This document shows, piece after piece, positions 43,781-54,465 of a stretch of 64,000 nt of DNA. Position numbers and translations under genes: made by a program. Source of the stretch: Nephrocerus scutellatus. Its lineage: Eukaryota; Arthropoda; Insecta; Diptera; Pipunculidae. A model generated the notes under the pieces. It had not been told where the DNA came from and did no database searches. It saw only the letters and a list, made by a program, of their open reading frames with translations. How positions within the stretch are numbered: the stretch's first letter is position 1; every line of letters begins with the position of its first letter. Where the stretch lies: assembly GCA_947095585.1 (NCBI GenBank), contig OX352761.1:86060419-86124418 (forward strand), written 5' to 3'.

Positions 43781-44520
43781 AAATATTTATACTGGCATCA
43801 GATATTCGTCGCCCTTTATGGACTGTGTGCGGTATAAGAGGTGTCGTTATTTTTAGTAGCATAATTTGTAATTACTGCTTAAGTTACTTTTGATAAATAA
43901 AGAACAAGGCACTTTTGCCTTTTTGATATTTTTTTAATAAAAAAACTTGTAATTTAGTTAACTTATACATGAGTAAGGATAAGATAGTCCAAAAGAAAAG
44001 GAATTAGCAGCAACAGCAACGTCGCTTGCAACTTGTGAATGGCCTTGCCTCTTTTTTTTGTGACATTTGTATTTTTTTCTCTCTCACAAAGCACTCATTT
44101 TATGCAATGTTGATATAAAGAGCACAGCACTGATAGAAAATGTAGTCTCTGATCATTTTTATCTATCATTACTATCACTACGGCTGCGGTAAAGAATTAA
44201 GTAGCTTCGCAGCTTGTGCTGCACAAAAAAATGGCAGGCAGTCGGTATGCACGAAATTGCGGCTATATTTTGAACCGACTTACAGTCTGCTTTTAGGGCG
44301 ACAATTTCACATTTACATTTTGCTATTTGCATCCAATTTTAAGTAGCTGCGTAAACTGCGCAGTCGATTTTTCTTTAATGCATTGGCTGAAAAGTGCATT
44401 TTTGACCAACATGCAGCATAAACTGCGCAATGGCTGAATTCTTGACCGCAGCCTACTACTGCATATGTTTGTTTCGTTCTGCTCAAGCTATGAGCTTGAT
44501 TGTATGTTATTAAAACCACA
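43781..44520. other. No gene recognised
   Basis: Non-coding flank of the copy A provirus. AT-rich, with short imperfect repeats (actgcgca near 44357 and 44433). Its last bases, ccacataca, end in the TACA that is duplicated beyond the provirus. Confidence 0.45.
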
Positions 44521-44524
44521 TACA

Positions 44525-44817
44525 AGTTAAGACAACAAACATTTAATGTTCCCACGGAACACACGAGTCAGCAAATTCCATCAACAGGTAGTGCTCGTGT
44601 GCAGCACATTATCACCGATTGCTGCAACATTAATTAAAAGCTAGCTCAGCGTCTGGATTCAATGGAAATAAAGCTGAAACGACAAACAACGACTAACGAC
44701 AAGCGATGCATAGGTTTAGCTATTTTTAAGAAAATGAAATGTAGTTTAGTTTTAAGAGTGAAGTCAAACAATAAAGATCTTTTTTTTTATAGAAAGTTAA
44801 TAAGAAATAAATTAATT
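44525..44817 (+). repeat. 5' LTR, errantivirus-like copy A
   Basis: Contains the polyadenylation signal aataaa at about 44770. It differs from the 3' LTR by scattered substitutions and a 7-bp length difference (acgactaacgacaagc versus acgacaagc). Confidence 0.92.
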
Positions 44818-44830
44818 GGCGCCCAACAAC
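44817..44830 (+). other. Primer-binding site, tRNA-Lys type
   Basis: tggcgcccaac overlaps the last base of the LTR and is the lysine-tRNA primer site known from Gypsy-group errantiviruses. Confidence 0.85.
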
Positions 44831-44859
44831 GTGTGGCTTTGGGAGTTTGTTTAAATATA

Positions 44860-45045
44860 AAAAAACATAAGTCGACGTGAAGCACCTCGCCGTATAATTT
44901 AAACAAAAAAAAACCACATAAGTCGACGTGAAGTACCTCGCCGTGTAGCCGTGTAATTTAAATTAATAAAAAAACATAAGTCGACGTTAAAATACCTCGC
45001 CGTGTAATTTAAATAAAATAATTAACACAAGTGTAATCTCGCCGT
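44860..45045 (+). repeat. Leader tandem repeats
   Basis: The element cataagtcgacgt followed by acctcgccgtgtaattta occurs at about 44866, 44917 and 44975, with a fourth decayed copy near 45028 (spacing 51-58 bp). It lies in the untranslated leader between the primer site and gag. The function is unknown. Confidence 0.8.
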
Positions 45046-45047
45046 GC

Positions 45048-45981
45048 GTGTTAAAATACTCCCTAAAGACAGCCAACACGAATCCACATCCACATTTGAT
45101 GCAATCTAATCAAACAATTCAAGAATTTTACCACCAGGTGTATGCACACCTCTCCTTAATTCTAAACAAAACGTCTTCTATGGAGATAAGCGGTGACGCC
45201 CTCAATATTTTAATGCATTCATACAGACAGAAAGCTTTAGACACGTTTATTCGAGGTCTAAAACGCGATCTGCCCAGACTTCTCGGTAATCGAGAACCAG
45301 CTGATTTACCACAAGCTCTCCACTTATGTTTAAAGTTGGAAAATCAAACATACCGTACTCAATATGCCGTTGCTACAAACAACAATGTCAGGAGAACGAA
45401 TCCTCATCCCCCTCCTGTTCCACCGAAACGATATCCTAATATCCCACAACCTAGACAACAACAATTTTTTCCACATTTAGCACATTATCCGCAATACCCC
45501 CAACAATCCCAACAACGTTACCAATACCCTCAAAACCCTCAACAACCTCAACAATGTTACCAATACCCTCAACAAAATCCTTTCCAACGACAAAACCAAT
45601 ATGTCCCACCTCGACCAACTGACCCAAAAACCATTTCCCAAACCAGTGCCAATGGATATTGACCAAAGCATGCGCTCAAGAGGAGTAAATTATATAAATA
45701 GGCCAACAACCCACAACCCATTATTCAGTAAAAGGCCGAATGATACAAATATTCCATCCTCATCCATGCAAGCACACCCTAGTAAAGTCCAAAGAAACTT
45801 TCACCTAAATACTTCAGATGAAGTTAAACCCGAAACTTACGAACAAAACATTGAATATGAAGATCTGCAACATGAACAAAGTCTTCAGGAATACATTGAA
45901 CATTTACCAAATGTAGATTATACAAACGAACAACAAGATGATCATTGCATAGAATACAATGACATCCATTTTTTAGATTAA
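45048..45981 (+). pseudogene. Errantivirus-like A: gag, C-terminal part
   Basis: The capsid C-terminal half is present (VYAHLSLILNKTSSMEISGD, QKALDTFIRGLKRDLPRLLG, LPQALHLCLKLEN). A proline/glutamine-rich nucleocapsid-like region follows (QYPQQSQQRYQYPQ). After a frame change near 45640 the gag tail occupies 45655-45981, ending HFLD-stop. Such gags are normally about twice as long; the N-terminal half is absent, lost between the leader repeats and 45048. The tail ends in the slippery sequence used to enter pol. Confidence 0.8.
45969..45975 (+). promoter_or_regulatory. -1 ribosomal frameshift site at gag end
   Basis: T TTT TTA heptamer with the gag reading phase exactly as required (codons TTT at 45970 and TTA at 45973), two codons before the gag stop. 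Pol continues in the -1 frame. The same heptamer in the same context occurs in copy B at 39703-39709. Confidence 0.75.
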
Positions 45982-46418
45982 GTTGTTCCTCTCTTCCCTA
46001 TTTCGAATGTAAGACGGAGAGTGGAACTATCCTCAAAATCTCAATCGATACCGGATCGAATAAAAATTATATTCAACCATTTTATGCTAATTCACTTGGA
46101 GGAAACGTCAAAGTTTCCGAACCCACCTTTTTAAGTTTATTTGGTCTTAATGATATCAATATTAAATGTTTCCTAATGCCAGAACTAAAATCTTTTCATG
46201 CTATTCTCGGCAACGGTAGCCTTAAAGATCTTACAGCCGTAATTCATGTAAAAGACAATTACATGATAGTTAGCGATTCCGTTAAAGTCAAAGTTAAGCA
46301 ACTAGTAGCACAATCTGTTAATACTATTAATATCAGAACCAATCATATGTCAGAACAACAAAGAACAGGTATTCAAAACATACTTAGCAAATTTTCCAAA
46401 TTATTTGATGACAAATAA
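45976..46418 (+). pseudogene. Errantivirus-like A: protease
   Basis: Read in the -1 frame relative to gag. LKISIDTGSNKNYIQPF holds the aspartic protease active-site DTG near 46040. GGNVKVSEPTFLSLFGLNDI follows. The second conserved region LPELKSFHAILGNGSLKDL is at 46176-46235. The frame is open from the shift site to a stop at 46418, where a frame change leads into RT (46405 onwards). The protease itself looks intact. Confidence 0.8.
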
Positions 46419-47374
46419 TAAACTTTCATGTACGACTGTTGTCAAAGGAGAAATAAGAACAACAACAGATTCTCCCGTATATTCCAAATTTTATCCATAC
46501 CCAATGGCACTCAAAGATGAAGTCGAGAGCCAAATACAGAATCTTCTAAAAGATGGTATAATAAGACGTTCAAGATCACCATACAATTCACCAGTGTGGA
46601 TTGTACCAAAAAAAGCAGATGCATCCGGAAATAAAAAATTTAGATTAGTCATAGACTATCGCAAGCTTAACGCTATAACAATTTCCGACCGATATCCAGT
46701 TCCAGAAATAAATGAAGTATTAGCCAATCTCGGAAAAAATACGTGGTTCACAGTCCTTGACCTTAAGAGTGGTTTCCATCAAATACCTTTAAAGGAAGAA
46801 GATATGGAAAAAACAGCCTTTTCGGTAAACTATGGTAAATACGAGTTTACTAGGCTTCCTTTTGGTCTAAAAAATGCTCCTTCCATTTTCCAGCGAGCAT
46901 TAGACGATATCCTTAGAGATCACATTGGCAAGATATGCTTTGTGTACATTGATGATATCATCATCTATAGTAAAGACGAAACTTCACATCTAAAAAATAT
47001 TTCCAAAATATTCGAAACTCTGAACAGAGCGAATATGAAAGTTCAGCTCGACAAATGCGAGTTTTTCAAGCAAGAAATAGAATTTCTAGGCTTCATTGTT
47101 TCTTCTAAGGGTATCAAGACAAATCCAGATAAAGTAAGTGCTATCAAAGTGCTTTCGACCGCCTCAAACTTTAAAAGATCTAAGATCCTTCCTTGGTATG
47201 TCAGGTTATTATCGACGGTTCATTCAAGACTATGCAAAACTTGCAAAACCCCTGACGTCTCTTTTAATAGGGGAGGATGGCCGAATTCCAAAAAACTTAT
47301 CTAACAAAAAACCAATACATCTAAACGATGACGCTCACGAAGCTTTCAATAAAATAAAAAAATTTTTGGATTAG
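46405..47374 (+). pseudogene. Errantivirus-like A: reverse transcriptase
   Basis: The 300-codon frame 46405-47304 carries all RT motifs: LLKDGIIRRSRSPYNSPVW, FRLVIDYRKLNAIT, WFTVLDLKSGFHQIPLKEED (motif A), RLPFGLKNAPSIFQRALDDI (motif B), FVYIDDIIIYSKDE (catalytic YIDD, about 46940) and EIEFLGFIVSSKGI. A frame change near 47150 moves the thumb/connection to 47138-47374 (LRSFLGMSGYYRRFIQDYAK). Catalytic residues are intact, but the entry and exit frames are broken. Confidence 0.9.
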
Positions 47375-48462
47375 CATCAGACGATACGATTTTAATCTAC
47401 CCTGATTTCAATTGTCCTTTCGAGCTCACAACAGATGCCTCGAACTACGCCATAGTATTATCCCAAAAAGAGAAACCTATAACATTCATATCCAGGACTT
47501 TAAATAAAACCGAAGAAAACTTTGCAACCAACGAGAAAGAGATGTTAGCCATCGTTTGGGCTTTAAATTCTCTTAGAAATTACCTTTACGGTACAGCAAA
47601 AGTTCTTATATTTACTGATCACCAGCCTTTAACTCACGCGCTCAGTACTAAAAATAAAAATATCAAATTAAAACGATGGAAAGCAGCACTAGAAGAATAT
47701 AACTACAATCTCAAGTACAAACCAGGAAAGACAAATGTGGTAGCAGACGCGCTATCTAGACCACCCATGTCCACACAAATTAATTCCCTAACACCTACAA
47801 TTCATAGTGATGAATCATCATCTCAAGGCCTTATTTATTCCGTAGAATCACCAATCAATTGTTTTAAAAATCAAATTTTTCTTCAAGAAGGTACACCTTC
47901 TAATCTTACATTTCAAATACCATTTCCGACTTATCACAGACATACTATTATTGAACCTATTTACAATGAAACAAACTTAATCCAAATCCTAAAAAAATGT
48001 TTAAATCCATCGGTAACGAATGGAATCAAAACGAGCGAACGCATAATGAGTATGGTCCAAAATGTTTACAAAGAACATTTCAGTTCTTATAAGATCCGTT
48101 TTACACAAATACAAGTTCAAGACGTGAAAAACGAACAGGATCAAGAAAATTTAATAATGGATGAACATAATCGTACACACAGGAACCAGAAGGAAAATAG
48201 ACTCCAAATTTTAGAAAAATATTTTTTCCCTACACTAAGTAAGAAACTTAAAAAAATCACAAAACTTTGCTTAATATGCAAACAGAACAAATATGATAGG
48301 CACCCTAATAAGGTACCTATACAATCCACTCCGATTCCGAAATATCCCGGTGAAATTATACATTTTATACAAATTATATTATCGATGTATTCTCTACAGA
48401 AGGAAAACTGGTTATCACTGCTATCGATAAATTTTCCAAATATGCTGTCACAAAAAGGATAA
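47365..48462 (+). pseudogene. Errantivirus-like A: RNase H and integrase N-terminus
   Basis: RNase H begins near 47371 after a frame change in an A/T run. FELTTDASNYAIVLSQ has the first aspartate, FATNEKEMLAIVWAL the glutamate and VLIFTDHQPLTHAL an aspartate. KTNVVADALSRPP ends the domain near 47765. A linker follows. The integrase zinc-binding region reads EHNRTHRNQKENRLQIL and CLICKQNKYDRHP, so the two histidines and two cysteines are all present. A frame change near 48365 ends the frame before the integrase core. Confidence 0.85.
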
Positions 48463-49090
48463 AGTCAAAAGCTGTAGAAGATGTAAGACAGCCAATAAGA
48501 GACATTGTCTTTGGCTTCGGAAACCAAAGGTAATTGCTTGTGATAACGAAAAATCATTCAATGCAGCCTCAATTCTCTTTATGTTGCAAAACGAGTTTGG
48601 AACTCAAGTATTTACAACACCTCCCTATACAAGCATATCAAATGGGCAAATAAAGAGATTTCATTCAACTCTCGCTGAAATTATGCGATGTTTGAAATCA
48701 GAAAAAATTTACGAATCCTTCACAGAACTTTTAGAAGCAGCAGTTAACACATATAACTTCTCTGTACATTCAGTCACAAAAAGAAAGCCAGTTGATATAT
48801 TTTTCAGTAGAAATACCGAAAGTTCAGCACAAGTCGAAGAAGCACGCATACAAAATATAGATAAATTAAAGTCTAAACAGGAAGCTTATATAACATATCA
48901 TAATAAAAAAAGATCTGGCCTTAAAAACTATTCCCCTGCAGATATCATTTACATCAAAGTTAATAAACGATTAGGTTCAAAGCTTTCAGCAAGATATAAA
49001 AAGGAAAAAGTAAAAGAGAATAGGTCAACAATTGTTGTAACAGAATCAGGCAGAGTTGTTCATAAATCAAACATAAGAAACTTATCCTAA
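48376..49090 (+). pseudogene. Errantivirus-like A: integrase core and C-terminus
   Basis: The core starts with IDVFSTEGKLVITAIDKFSK near 48380 (first aspartate). A frame change near 48525 leads to IACDNEKSFNAAS (second aspartate) and the open frame 48581-49090. The third catalytic motif, normally NGQVERFHST, reads NGQIKRFHST near 48640, so the glutamate is replaced by lysine. The C-terminal part VNTYNFSVHSVTKRKPVDIF and VVTESGRVVHKSNIRNLS is well kept. The integrase is catalytically dead independently of its frameshifts. Confidence 0.85.
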
Positions 49091-49099
49091 AATCCAAAC

Positions 49100-50614
49100 T
49101 CACCTCTCTCCTTTCCTTTATACCACAGGTTTCTAATAAAATCAATCCAAGGAAACATTAGCATCCTAGACTATTCTAATTCCCCAATCATCATCCTAAA
49201 CAATGGTCATTCCAAGATTTCAGAAGGAAACATAAAATTCATACACACCATAGAACTGACTCCGTACGAAAACTTCCTTTCAGAAGCACATTCCATTATC
49301 CTCAAACAAGTCCCCAAAACTAATCCTTTCTTCCCAATCATCCAACATGAACTAGAACAGATTAAATACATGATTAAAAATTTAAAAGTTAATAGATCAA
49401 AACGAACCCTTGATATCATAGGGACCAGTTGGAAGTGGATAGCCGGAACACCGGACCACGAAGATTTTAAAATTCTTAGAAATAAAATTAATAATGTAAT
49501 TGAAAATAATAATGAACAAATAGAAATAAACGAAGAATATAAGAAAAGAATTAATACACTTACTAATGTAACTAATTAAATTATAAATACAATTAAGAAA
49601 GACAGTACTATTGAATATCAATTTAATGTAATATTGCTATTTAAAATAAAACTTATAAAAGGAGAGCTAACGAATATTATATTCGCAATTGAACTTGCTT
49701 AAGAAAACATTGTTAATTCTAATATTATGTCAAAAAACGAAATTAATTTAATATTAAGTAAAATGCATAAAGAAATCTTGCCTTATACAAATGTAGAACA
49801 AGCAATAAAATTTGCTGATGTAAAAATTGCATCTGATTTAAAAAATTTACTTTATATTATTAGTATTCCAAAAACAAAAAATGAACTCTATGAAAAACTA
49901 ATGTTAATACAAATTAAAAAAAAAAATGGCTTAATAAATAAAATATCTCAAAGAAATATATTAAAGAATGGAAAAAAGATATATGGATTACTAAATAACT
50001 GTAAGAAAACAGAAGACATTTCTCTCTGTAAACAAACAGATTTAGTAGACTTAAGTAATGATAACTGCATAATAAGTTTATTAGAAAATAAAAATGCATC
50101 GTGTAACTCGACAAATAGTCAACATATCGCTCAATTCGAAGAAAAATCTCCCGGACTTTTCATGCTCAACCAATTCAACGGTACAATAGAATCCAAAAAC
50201 AAAACACAATCCATTAGTGGAAACTACGTCATAAAATTTAATAATGAGACAATCCTGATCAATAATCAACGATTCGTCGCTGAAGAACTCATCAATATCC
50301 AAGCGTTGCCACCACAGTTACATCCAACATCAGAAGATTTAGCTATCGAAGAGGTCCTTTCGTTAGAACTGATGAAGGAACTTAATACAAAAAATACACA
50401 ACATATTAAAAAAATACAAACAGAAAAAAACATTCACCAAATAACAACGTATTCGATTTTTGCAGTCCTATATCTCATAATAGTGATACAATACTCAAGA
50501 AAATCCAGAACATCGATAGCAACACCACCTATGATAACGATAACAACTAATCAAAGTGAACCCAATCAATCAGCATCCCTTCAAACGTATCCGAGCTTCT
50601 ACAACATCATGTAA
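49100..50614 (+). pseudogene. Errantivirus-like A: env remnant
   Basis: Insect errantivirus envelope gene, fossil. A basic cleavage-like site (RSKR) at about 49393-49404 is followed by the conserved GTSWKWIAGTPDHEDF region. In-frame stops lie at about 49579 and 49700. The 295-codon frame 49727-50614 holds the C-terminal two thirds, with several N-x-S/T sites, cysteine-containing pairs (NNCKKTEDISLCKQ, NDNC...NASC), a hydrophobic membrane segment (YSIFAVLYLIIVIQY) near residue 245 and a short tail. The order matches the copy B remnant. The stops prevent a full-length protein. Confidence 0.82.
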
Positions 50615-50635
50615 AATGCGTGGACGCATTATTTT

Positions 50636-50646
50636 AAGAAGGGAGG
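50636..50646 (+). other. Polypurine tract, errantivirus-like copy A
   Basis: aagaagggagg lies immediately before the 3' LTR, the expected place for the plus-strand DNA primer. Confidence 0.8.
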
Positions 50647-50931
50647 ACTTAAGACAACAAAAATTTAATGTTCCCACGGAACACACAAGTCAGCAAATTC
50701 CATCAACAGATAGTGCTCGTGTGCAACACATGGTACCAATTGCTGCAACATAAATTAAAAGCTAACTCAGCGTCTGGATTCAATGGAAATAAAGCTGAAA
50801 CGACAAACAACGACAAGCGATGCATAGGTTTAGCTATTTTTAAGAAAATGAAATGTAGTTTAGTTTTAAGAGTGAAGTCAAACAATAAAGATCTTTTTTT
50901 TTATAGAAAGTTAATAAGAAATAAATTAATT
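50647..50931 (+). repeat. 3' LTR, errantivirus-like copy A
   Basis: Starts acttaagacaac (5' LTR: agttaagacaac) and ends attaatt, followed by TACA. aataaa is at about 50883. Confidence 0.92.
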
Positions 50932-50935
50932 TACA

Positions 50936-51180
50936 TGATCATCAATCACATCACATACAACAGAATAAATAATTTATAAGCTGATTTAAATGTTCATAAC
51001 AATTTATTGTGAGGTGGGTACATATTAAATATTGCATATCACTGCACAAACATAGTAATGCAGTTGCGTCGATAGTAGTAGGAGAAGTAAGAGCTGTTAA
51101 AGAAATATGTGCGTGTAATCTTTACGCGCGGTTGGAGTGAACTTCTTTGACGTTGTGGCCAATATTACGATTAAATTAAA
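50936..51180 (+). repeat. Satellite block B, right end
   Basis: Directly after the TACA duplication, tgatcatcaatcacatcaca through tgacgttgtggccaatatta matches the right end of block B at 26391-26640 and 29476-29710. Confidence 0.85.
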
Positions 51181-51920
51181 AGGCACGAGTCGCTTGAGAA
51201 ATTACTTAGTTCTCGAAATTCCAGACCATAATGATCATATTCCAGAATTTCCATAGGAAGAACCTTATAATCGCATCTTAGTACTACATTCCGAATTTTA
51301 TGTGAATCGCTTGAGAAATTGCTTTGTTCCAGAAATTCCAGACCATAATGATCATATTCCAGAATTTCCATAGGAAGAAATCTTATAGTCGCATCCTAGT
51401 CCTACATTCCGAATTTCATGCGAATCGCTTGGGAAAATGCTTGGTTTCCGAAATTACAGCCCATAATGATCATAATCCAGAATTTCCATAGGAACCAGTC
51501 TTATATTCGCATCTAAGTCCTACATTTCGAATTTTATGCGAATCGCTTAAAAAATTGCTTTGTTCCCGAGATTCCAGACAATAATGATTATATTCCAGAA
51601 TTTCCATAGGAAGAAATCTTATAGTCACATCTTAGTCCTACATTCCGAATTTCATGCGAATCGCTTGAAAAATTGCATTGTTTCATAAATTCCAGATAAT
51701 AATGAACATATTCCAGAATTTCCATAGCAAAAAGTCTTATAGTCGCATCTTACCCCTACATACCCAATTTCATGCAAATCGCTTGAGAAACTGATTTGTT
51801 CCAGAAAGTCCAGACAATAATGATCATATTCCTTAATTTCCATAGCAAGAAGTCTTATAGTCGCATCTTAGTCCTACATTCCGAATTTCATGCGAATCGC
51901 TTGGGAAATGGCTTATGTCG
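51180..51920 (+). repeat. Satellite C-prime array (diverged C monomers)
   Basis: Six to seven monomers of about 116 bp with C-type landmarks (atattccagaatttccatag, gtcctacattccgaatttca, gcgaatcgcttgag). They are clearly different from C arrays 1 and 2, where the corresponding text is ccgagtttcatacgaatc. The first C-like monomer at 26690 and 29740 resembles this type. Confidence 0.88.
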
Positions 51921-52089
51921 AGTTTTTTTAAAAAAAAAAATCTGCCGTAGAGTGCTTTTTTGGCTGTCAAGTTGTTCGTTTATTCCAAAAAACCAATCTA
52001 CGGTAGATTGGATTTCCCCTAAAACAGATCTTGATATTTTGGGAGATTTACCCATCTTTTACTAACACCAACAACTGATGTCATTTGGT
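51921..52089. other. Short unique spacer with palindrome
   Basis: No gene. Contains the palindrome ccaatctacggtagattgg at 51993-52011. Confidence 0.5.
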
Positions 52090-53270
52090 TTCGTCGGGAA
52101 TCGCTGCTACTCTATTGGATGGTGGACGAACAGCGCACTCTGCATTAAAATTGCCGTTGAATGTGCAGGTGTGTTTATATTTATTGACTGATCACTTTAA
52201 AATTTAATCGATATTAATTATTGTAAAATATAATTATTCTCAAATTAACAGGTGATTGAACATCCCACGTGTAATATTTCAAGAAATTCTGCGATGGCAA
52301 AAGTTTTGCAACAAGCAGCAATTATTCTTTTAGATGAATGTACAATGACGCATAAAAAATCGCTGGAAGCATTACACCGTACAATGCAAGATCTACGTCA
52401 GAATCAAGAAATTTTTGGTGGTGCATTGATATTATTGTCAGGCGATTTTCGTCAAATATTGCCTGTTGTTACACGATCAAGACCGGCGGATGAGATCAAT
52501 GCATGCTTAAAGTCTTCTCTTCTGTGGCGACATGTGCAAAAATTGACATTGAACATAAATATGCGCGTTCAATTGCACAACGACCAATCTGCAGATCGGT
52601 TCTCGAAGCAATCGTTAGATATTGGAAATGGCAAAGTTCGAGTCGATAATACAAATGGATTGATTACATTGCCGAACAATGTTTGTAACATTCTCCAATC
52701 TACAGAAGAGTTGATTGAAAGTGTGCTCCCAAATATTGTTCAAAATTACAGGAATCACAATTGGTTGAGAGAACGCGCAATACTGGCACCAAAAAATGTG
52801 CACGTCAATGCAATCAATTATCAAATTCAAGAAAAATTACCAGGTGTAGTAACATCATATAAATCTGTTGATAGCGAAATGAATGCATATGATGCAGTGA
52901 ATTATCCAATTGAATTTTTGAATTCATTGGAACCACCACCGAATTGTTTGAATTTAAAGGTTGGCCCATCAATTATTTTACTGCGGAATTTAAATGCACC
53001 TTAACTGTGCAATGACACAAGATTGACAGTAAAAAAATTTATGCCGAATTTAATTGAAGCCACAATATTGACCGGAAACACGAAAAGTGAAATTGTGCTC
53101 ATTCCACGTATTCCACTGATTCCAACAGACATGCCATTTGAATTTAAGCGTTTGCAATTCCCAGTGCGTCTATCATTTGCCATGTCCATCAATAAGGCGC
53201 AAGGACAAACGCTTCAAATATGCGGATTAAATTTGGAGGAGCCGTGCTTTTAACATTGACAGCTATACGT
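52090..53270 (+). pseudogene. Pif1-like Helitron helicase, copy 1
   Basis: Helicase part of a Helitron Rep/Hel protein, which unwinds DNA in rolling-circle transposition. Exon sequence SSGIAATLLDGGRTAHSALK is at 52090-52168. After the intron, 52252-53004 gives ILLDECTMTHKKSLEALHRT (DE box), ILLSGDFRQILPVVTRSRPA and WLRERAILAPKNVHVNAINY. A lysine codon of copy 2 is a TAA stop here at 53002-53004. Beyond it, PVRLSFAMSINKAQGQTLQ (motif V/VI region) follows near 53160, then further stops near 53250. The N-terminal Walker A region is missing. Confidence 0.85.
52169..52251 (+). other. Spliceosomal intron in Helitron helicase, copy 1
   Basis: gtgtgtttat...attaacag, 83 bp, in phase 0 between the NVQ and VIEHP codons. 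The same intron occurs at 54908-54990 with one or two substitutions. Confidence 0.8.
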
Positions 53271-53465
53271 GCCCTGCTCAAGAGTTGGAACTCCAAATTG
53301 TTTGTTTGTGCTCGCTTCAAATGGGAAAACGAAAAATATTGTTTTTTTTGGTTGGTTGCAACGAAGTGCATCGGGGTTCGCTAGTTAATATATTAATACT
53401 CGTGTATGGTTTTAAAACAATATCCAAAGTTTAATTTTAGATTAAATCTTATTATGAAAAGTACA

Positions 53466-54465
53466 ACTCTTCACTTCAGATAATTGAGCGACTCTTCACT
53501 TTAATTGAGCAACGGAAGTGAAGAGACTGTTCGGTTGGTATTCTTCACTTCAGATAAATGTCAAAAAATAAATCATTTTTAAATTGGCTTGTGTTGAAGA
53601 AGTGGCACACAATTTTGAACCGAATAAAATATTTTGGCATAATGGAAAATTCTGCTGAGAAAAGAAGATTATTAAGTGAAGTTTTAATGGTAATTGTAAA
53701 TTGTATATTATTATATTTGGTTCCTATTATAATAGAATTTGTCTAATTCAGGTTCTACAAGATACCAGTTACTGGAAACTTACGGGAGCTTCATCGTCCT
53801 GCTCTAGTGATAGTGAAGAAGAAATTACACCACTTCACAGGGTGATAGATTATTATGAAAAAACCGTACAGGCATATACTGATGAAGAATTTAAATCAAA
53901 TTTTCGTTTAGAAAAATCTTCGTTTAATAATCTAATGGGTAAGACTTGTTTGTTAAGGCATTCCATATTATTTTGTATTTAGAGTTTTTGCTGCCAATAT
54001 TAATTCAAAGTGTTACAACACATACTGGAGGAAGACAGGCAATGCCCGCTGAAAAAAAGTCCTAATGACTATTTATTATTTTTCTAATCAGGATAGTTTT
54101 AGGCAGGTTGCAAATTTATTTAATGTGTCCGATAGTACAGCTCTTACAATTATAAATAATATTATCGATTTATTATATAATCATTCGCCGAAATTTATTA
54201 AATTAGTAACAGAAGAGCAAGCTAATGTCAATGAGAAACTTTTTTTTAATAAAGGAGGCTTACGGAACGTTTTGGGGTGCATTGATGGATCCCACATTAC
54301 GATACCTAACGTCGGAAAGGATAACGACTATATTAATAGAAAAGGATATTACAGTATACTACTGCAAGGCGTTGTAAATTACAATATGGAATTTATTGAT
54401 GTTTACTGTGGCGAGCCGGGGTCAATGCATGACTCAAGATTATTGAGAAAGTCTGGCTTATACCA
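53466..54465 (+). mobile_element. PIF/Harbinger copy 1, truncated
   Basis: Corresponds to 56290-57303 of copy 2. The outermost TIR bases are missing (acaactcttcacttcag begins directly after a deletion near 53460). The right side is cut at 54465, where Helitron helicase begins. It contains subterminal cttcacttcag repeats and an N-terminal nuclease coding region. Confidence 0.82.
53558..54465 (+). pseudogene. Harbinger nuclease (HARBI1-like), copy 1
   Basis: DDE-type nuclease of PIF/Harbinger transposons. First pieces are 53558-53746 and 53701-53982 (GASSSCSSDSEEEITPLHRV, FKSNFRLEKSSFNNLMG). A stop in the middle piece near 54060 is followed by the open frame from 54065: YYFSNQDSFRQVANLFNVSD (helix-turn-helix-like), GGLRNVLGCIDGSHITIPNV (first catalytic aspartate), YYSILLQGVVNYNMEFIDVY and CGEPGSMHDSRLLRKSGLY (second aspartate). 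The third acidic residue region is missing because helicase is fused at residue 134 of this frame. Confidence 0.85.

Larger units (their letters stand above)
44525..50931 (+). mobile_element. Errantivirus-like provirus, copy A, complete ends
   Basis: 6.4-kb LTR element of the insect Gypsy/17.6-type group, + strand. LTRs are 293 bp (44525-44817) and 285 bp (50647-50931), starting A(G/C)TTAAGACAAC and ending attaatt. The target duplication TACA lies at 44521-44524 and 50932-50935. The lysine-type primer site follows the 5' LTR, and a purine tract precedes the 3' LTR. Gag (N-terminus missing), pro-pol and env occur in the usual order. Many frame breaks in all genes make it a fossil, despite LTRs that still look about 93-95% alike by eye. 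Confidence 0.9.
52090..53384 (+). mobile_element. Helitron helicase copy 1, 5'-truncated, with 3' end
   Basis: Homologous to 54829-56196 base for base at an offset of 2,739 bp over its first kilobase. Starts in mid-gene (ttcgtcgggaatcgc), contains the 83-bp intron and the helicase domain, and ends with the Helitron terminus ggttcgCTAG followed by T at 53385. About 70 bp present in copy 2 near 56090-56150 are missing here. Confidence 0.85.

Noticed and set aside
45451..45671. Minus-strand valine/glycine-rich frames
   Set aside because: They are antisense of the proline/glutamine-rich gag region.
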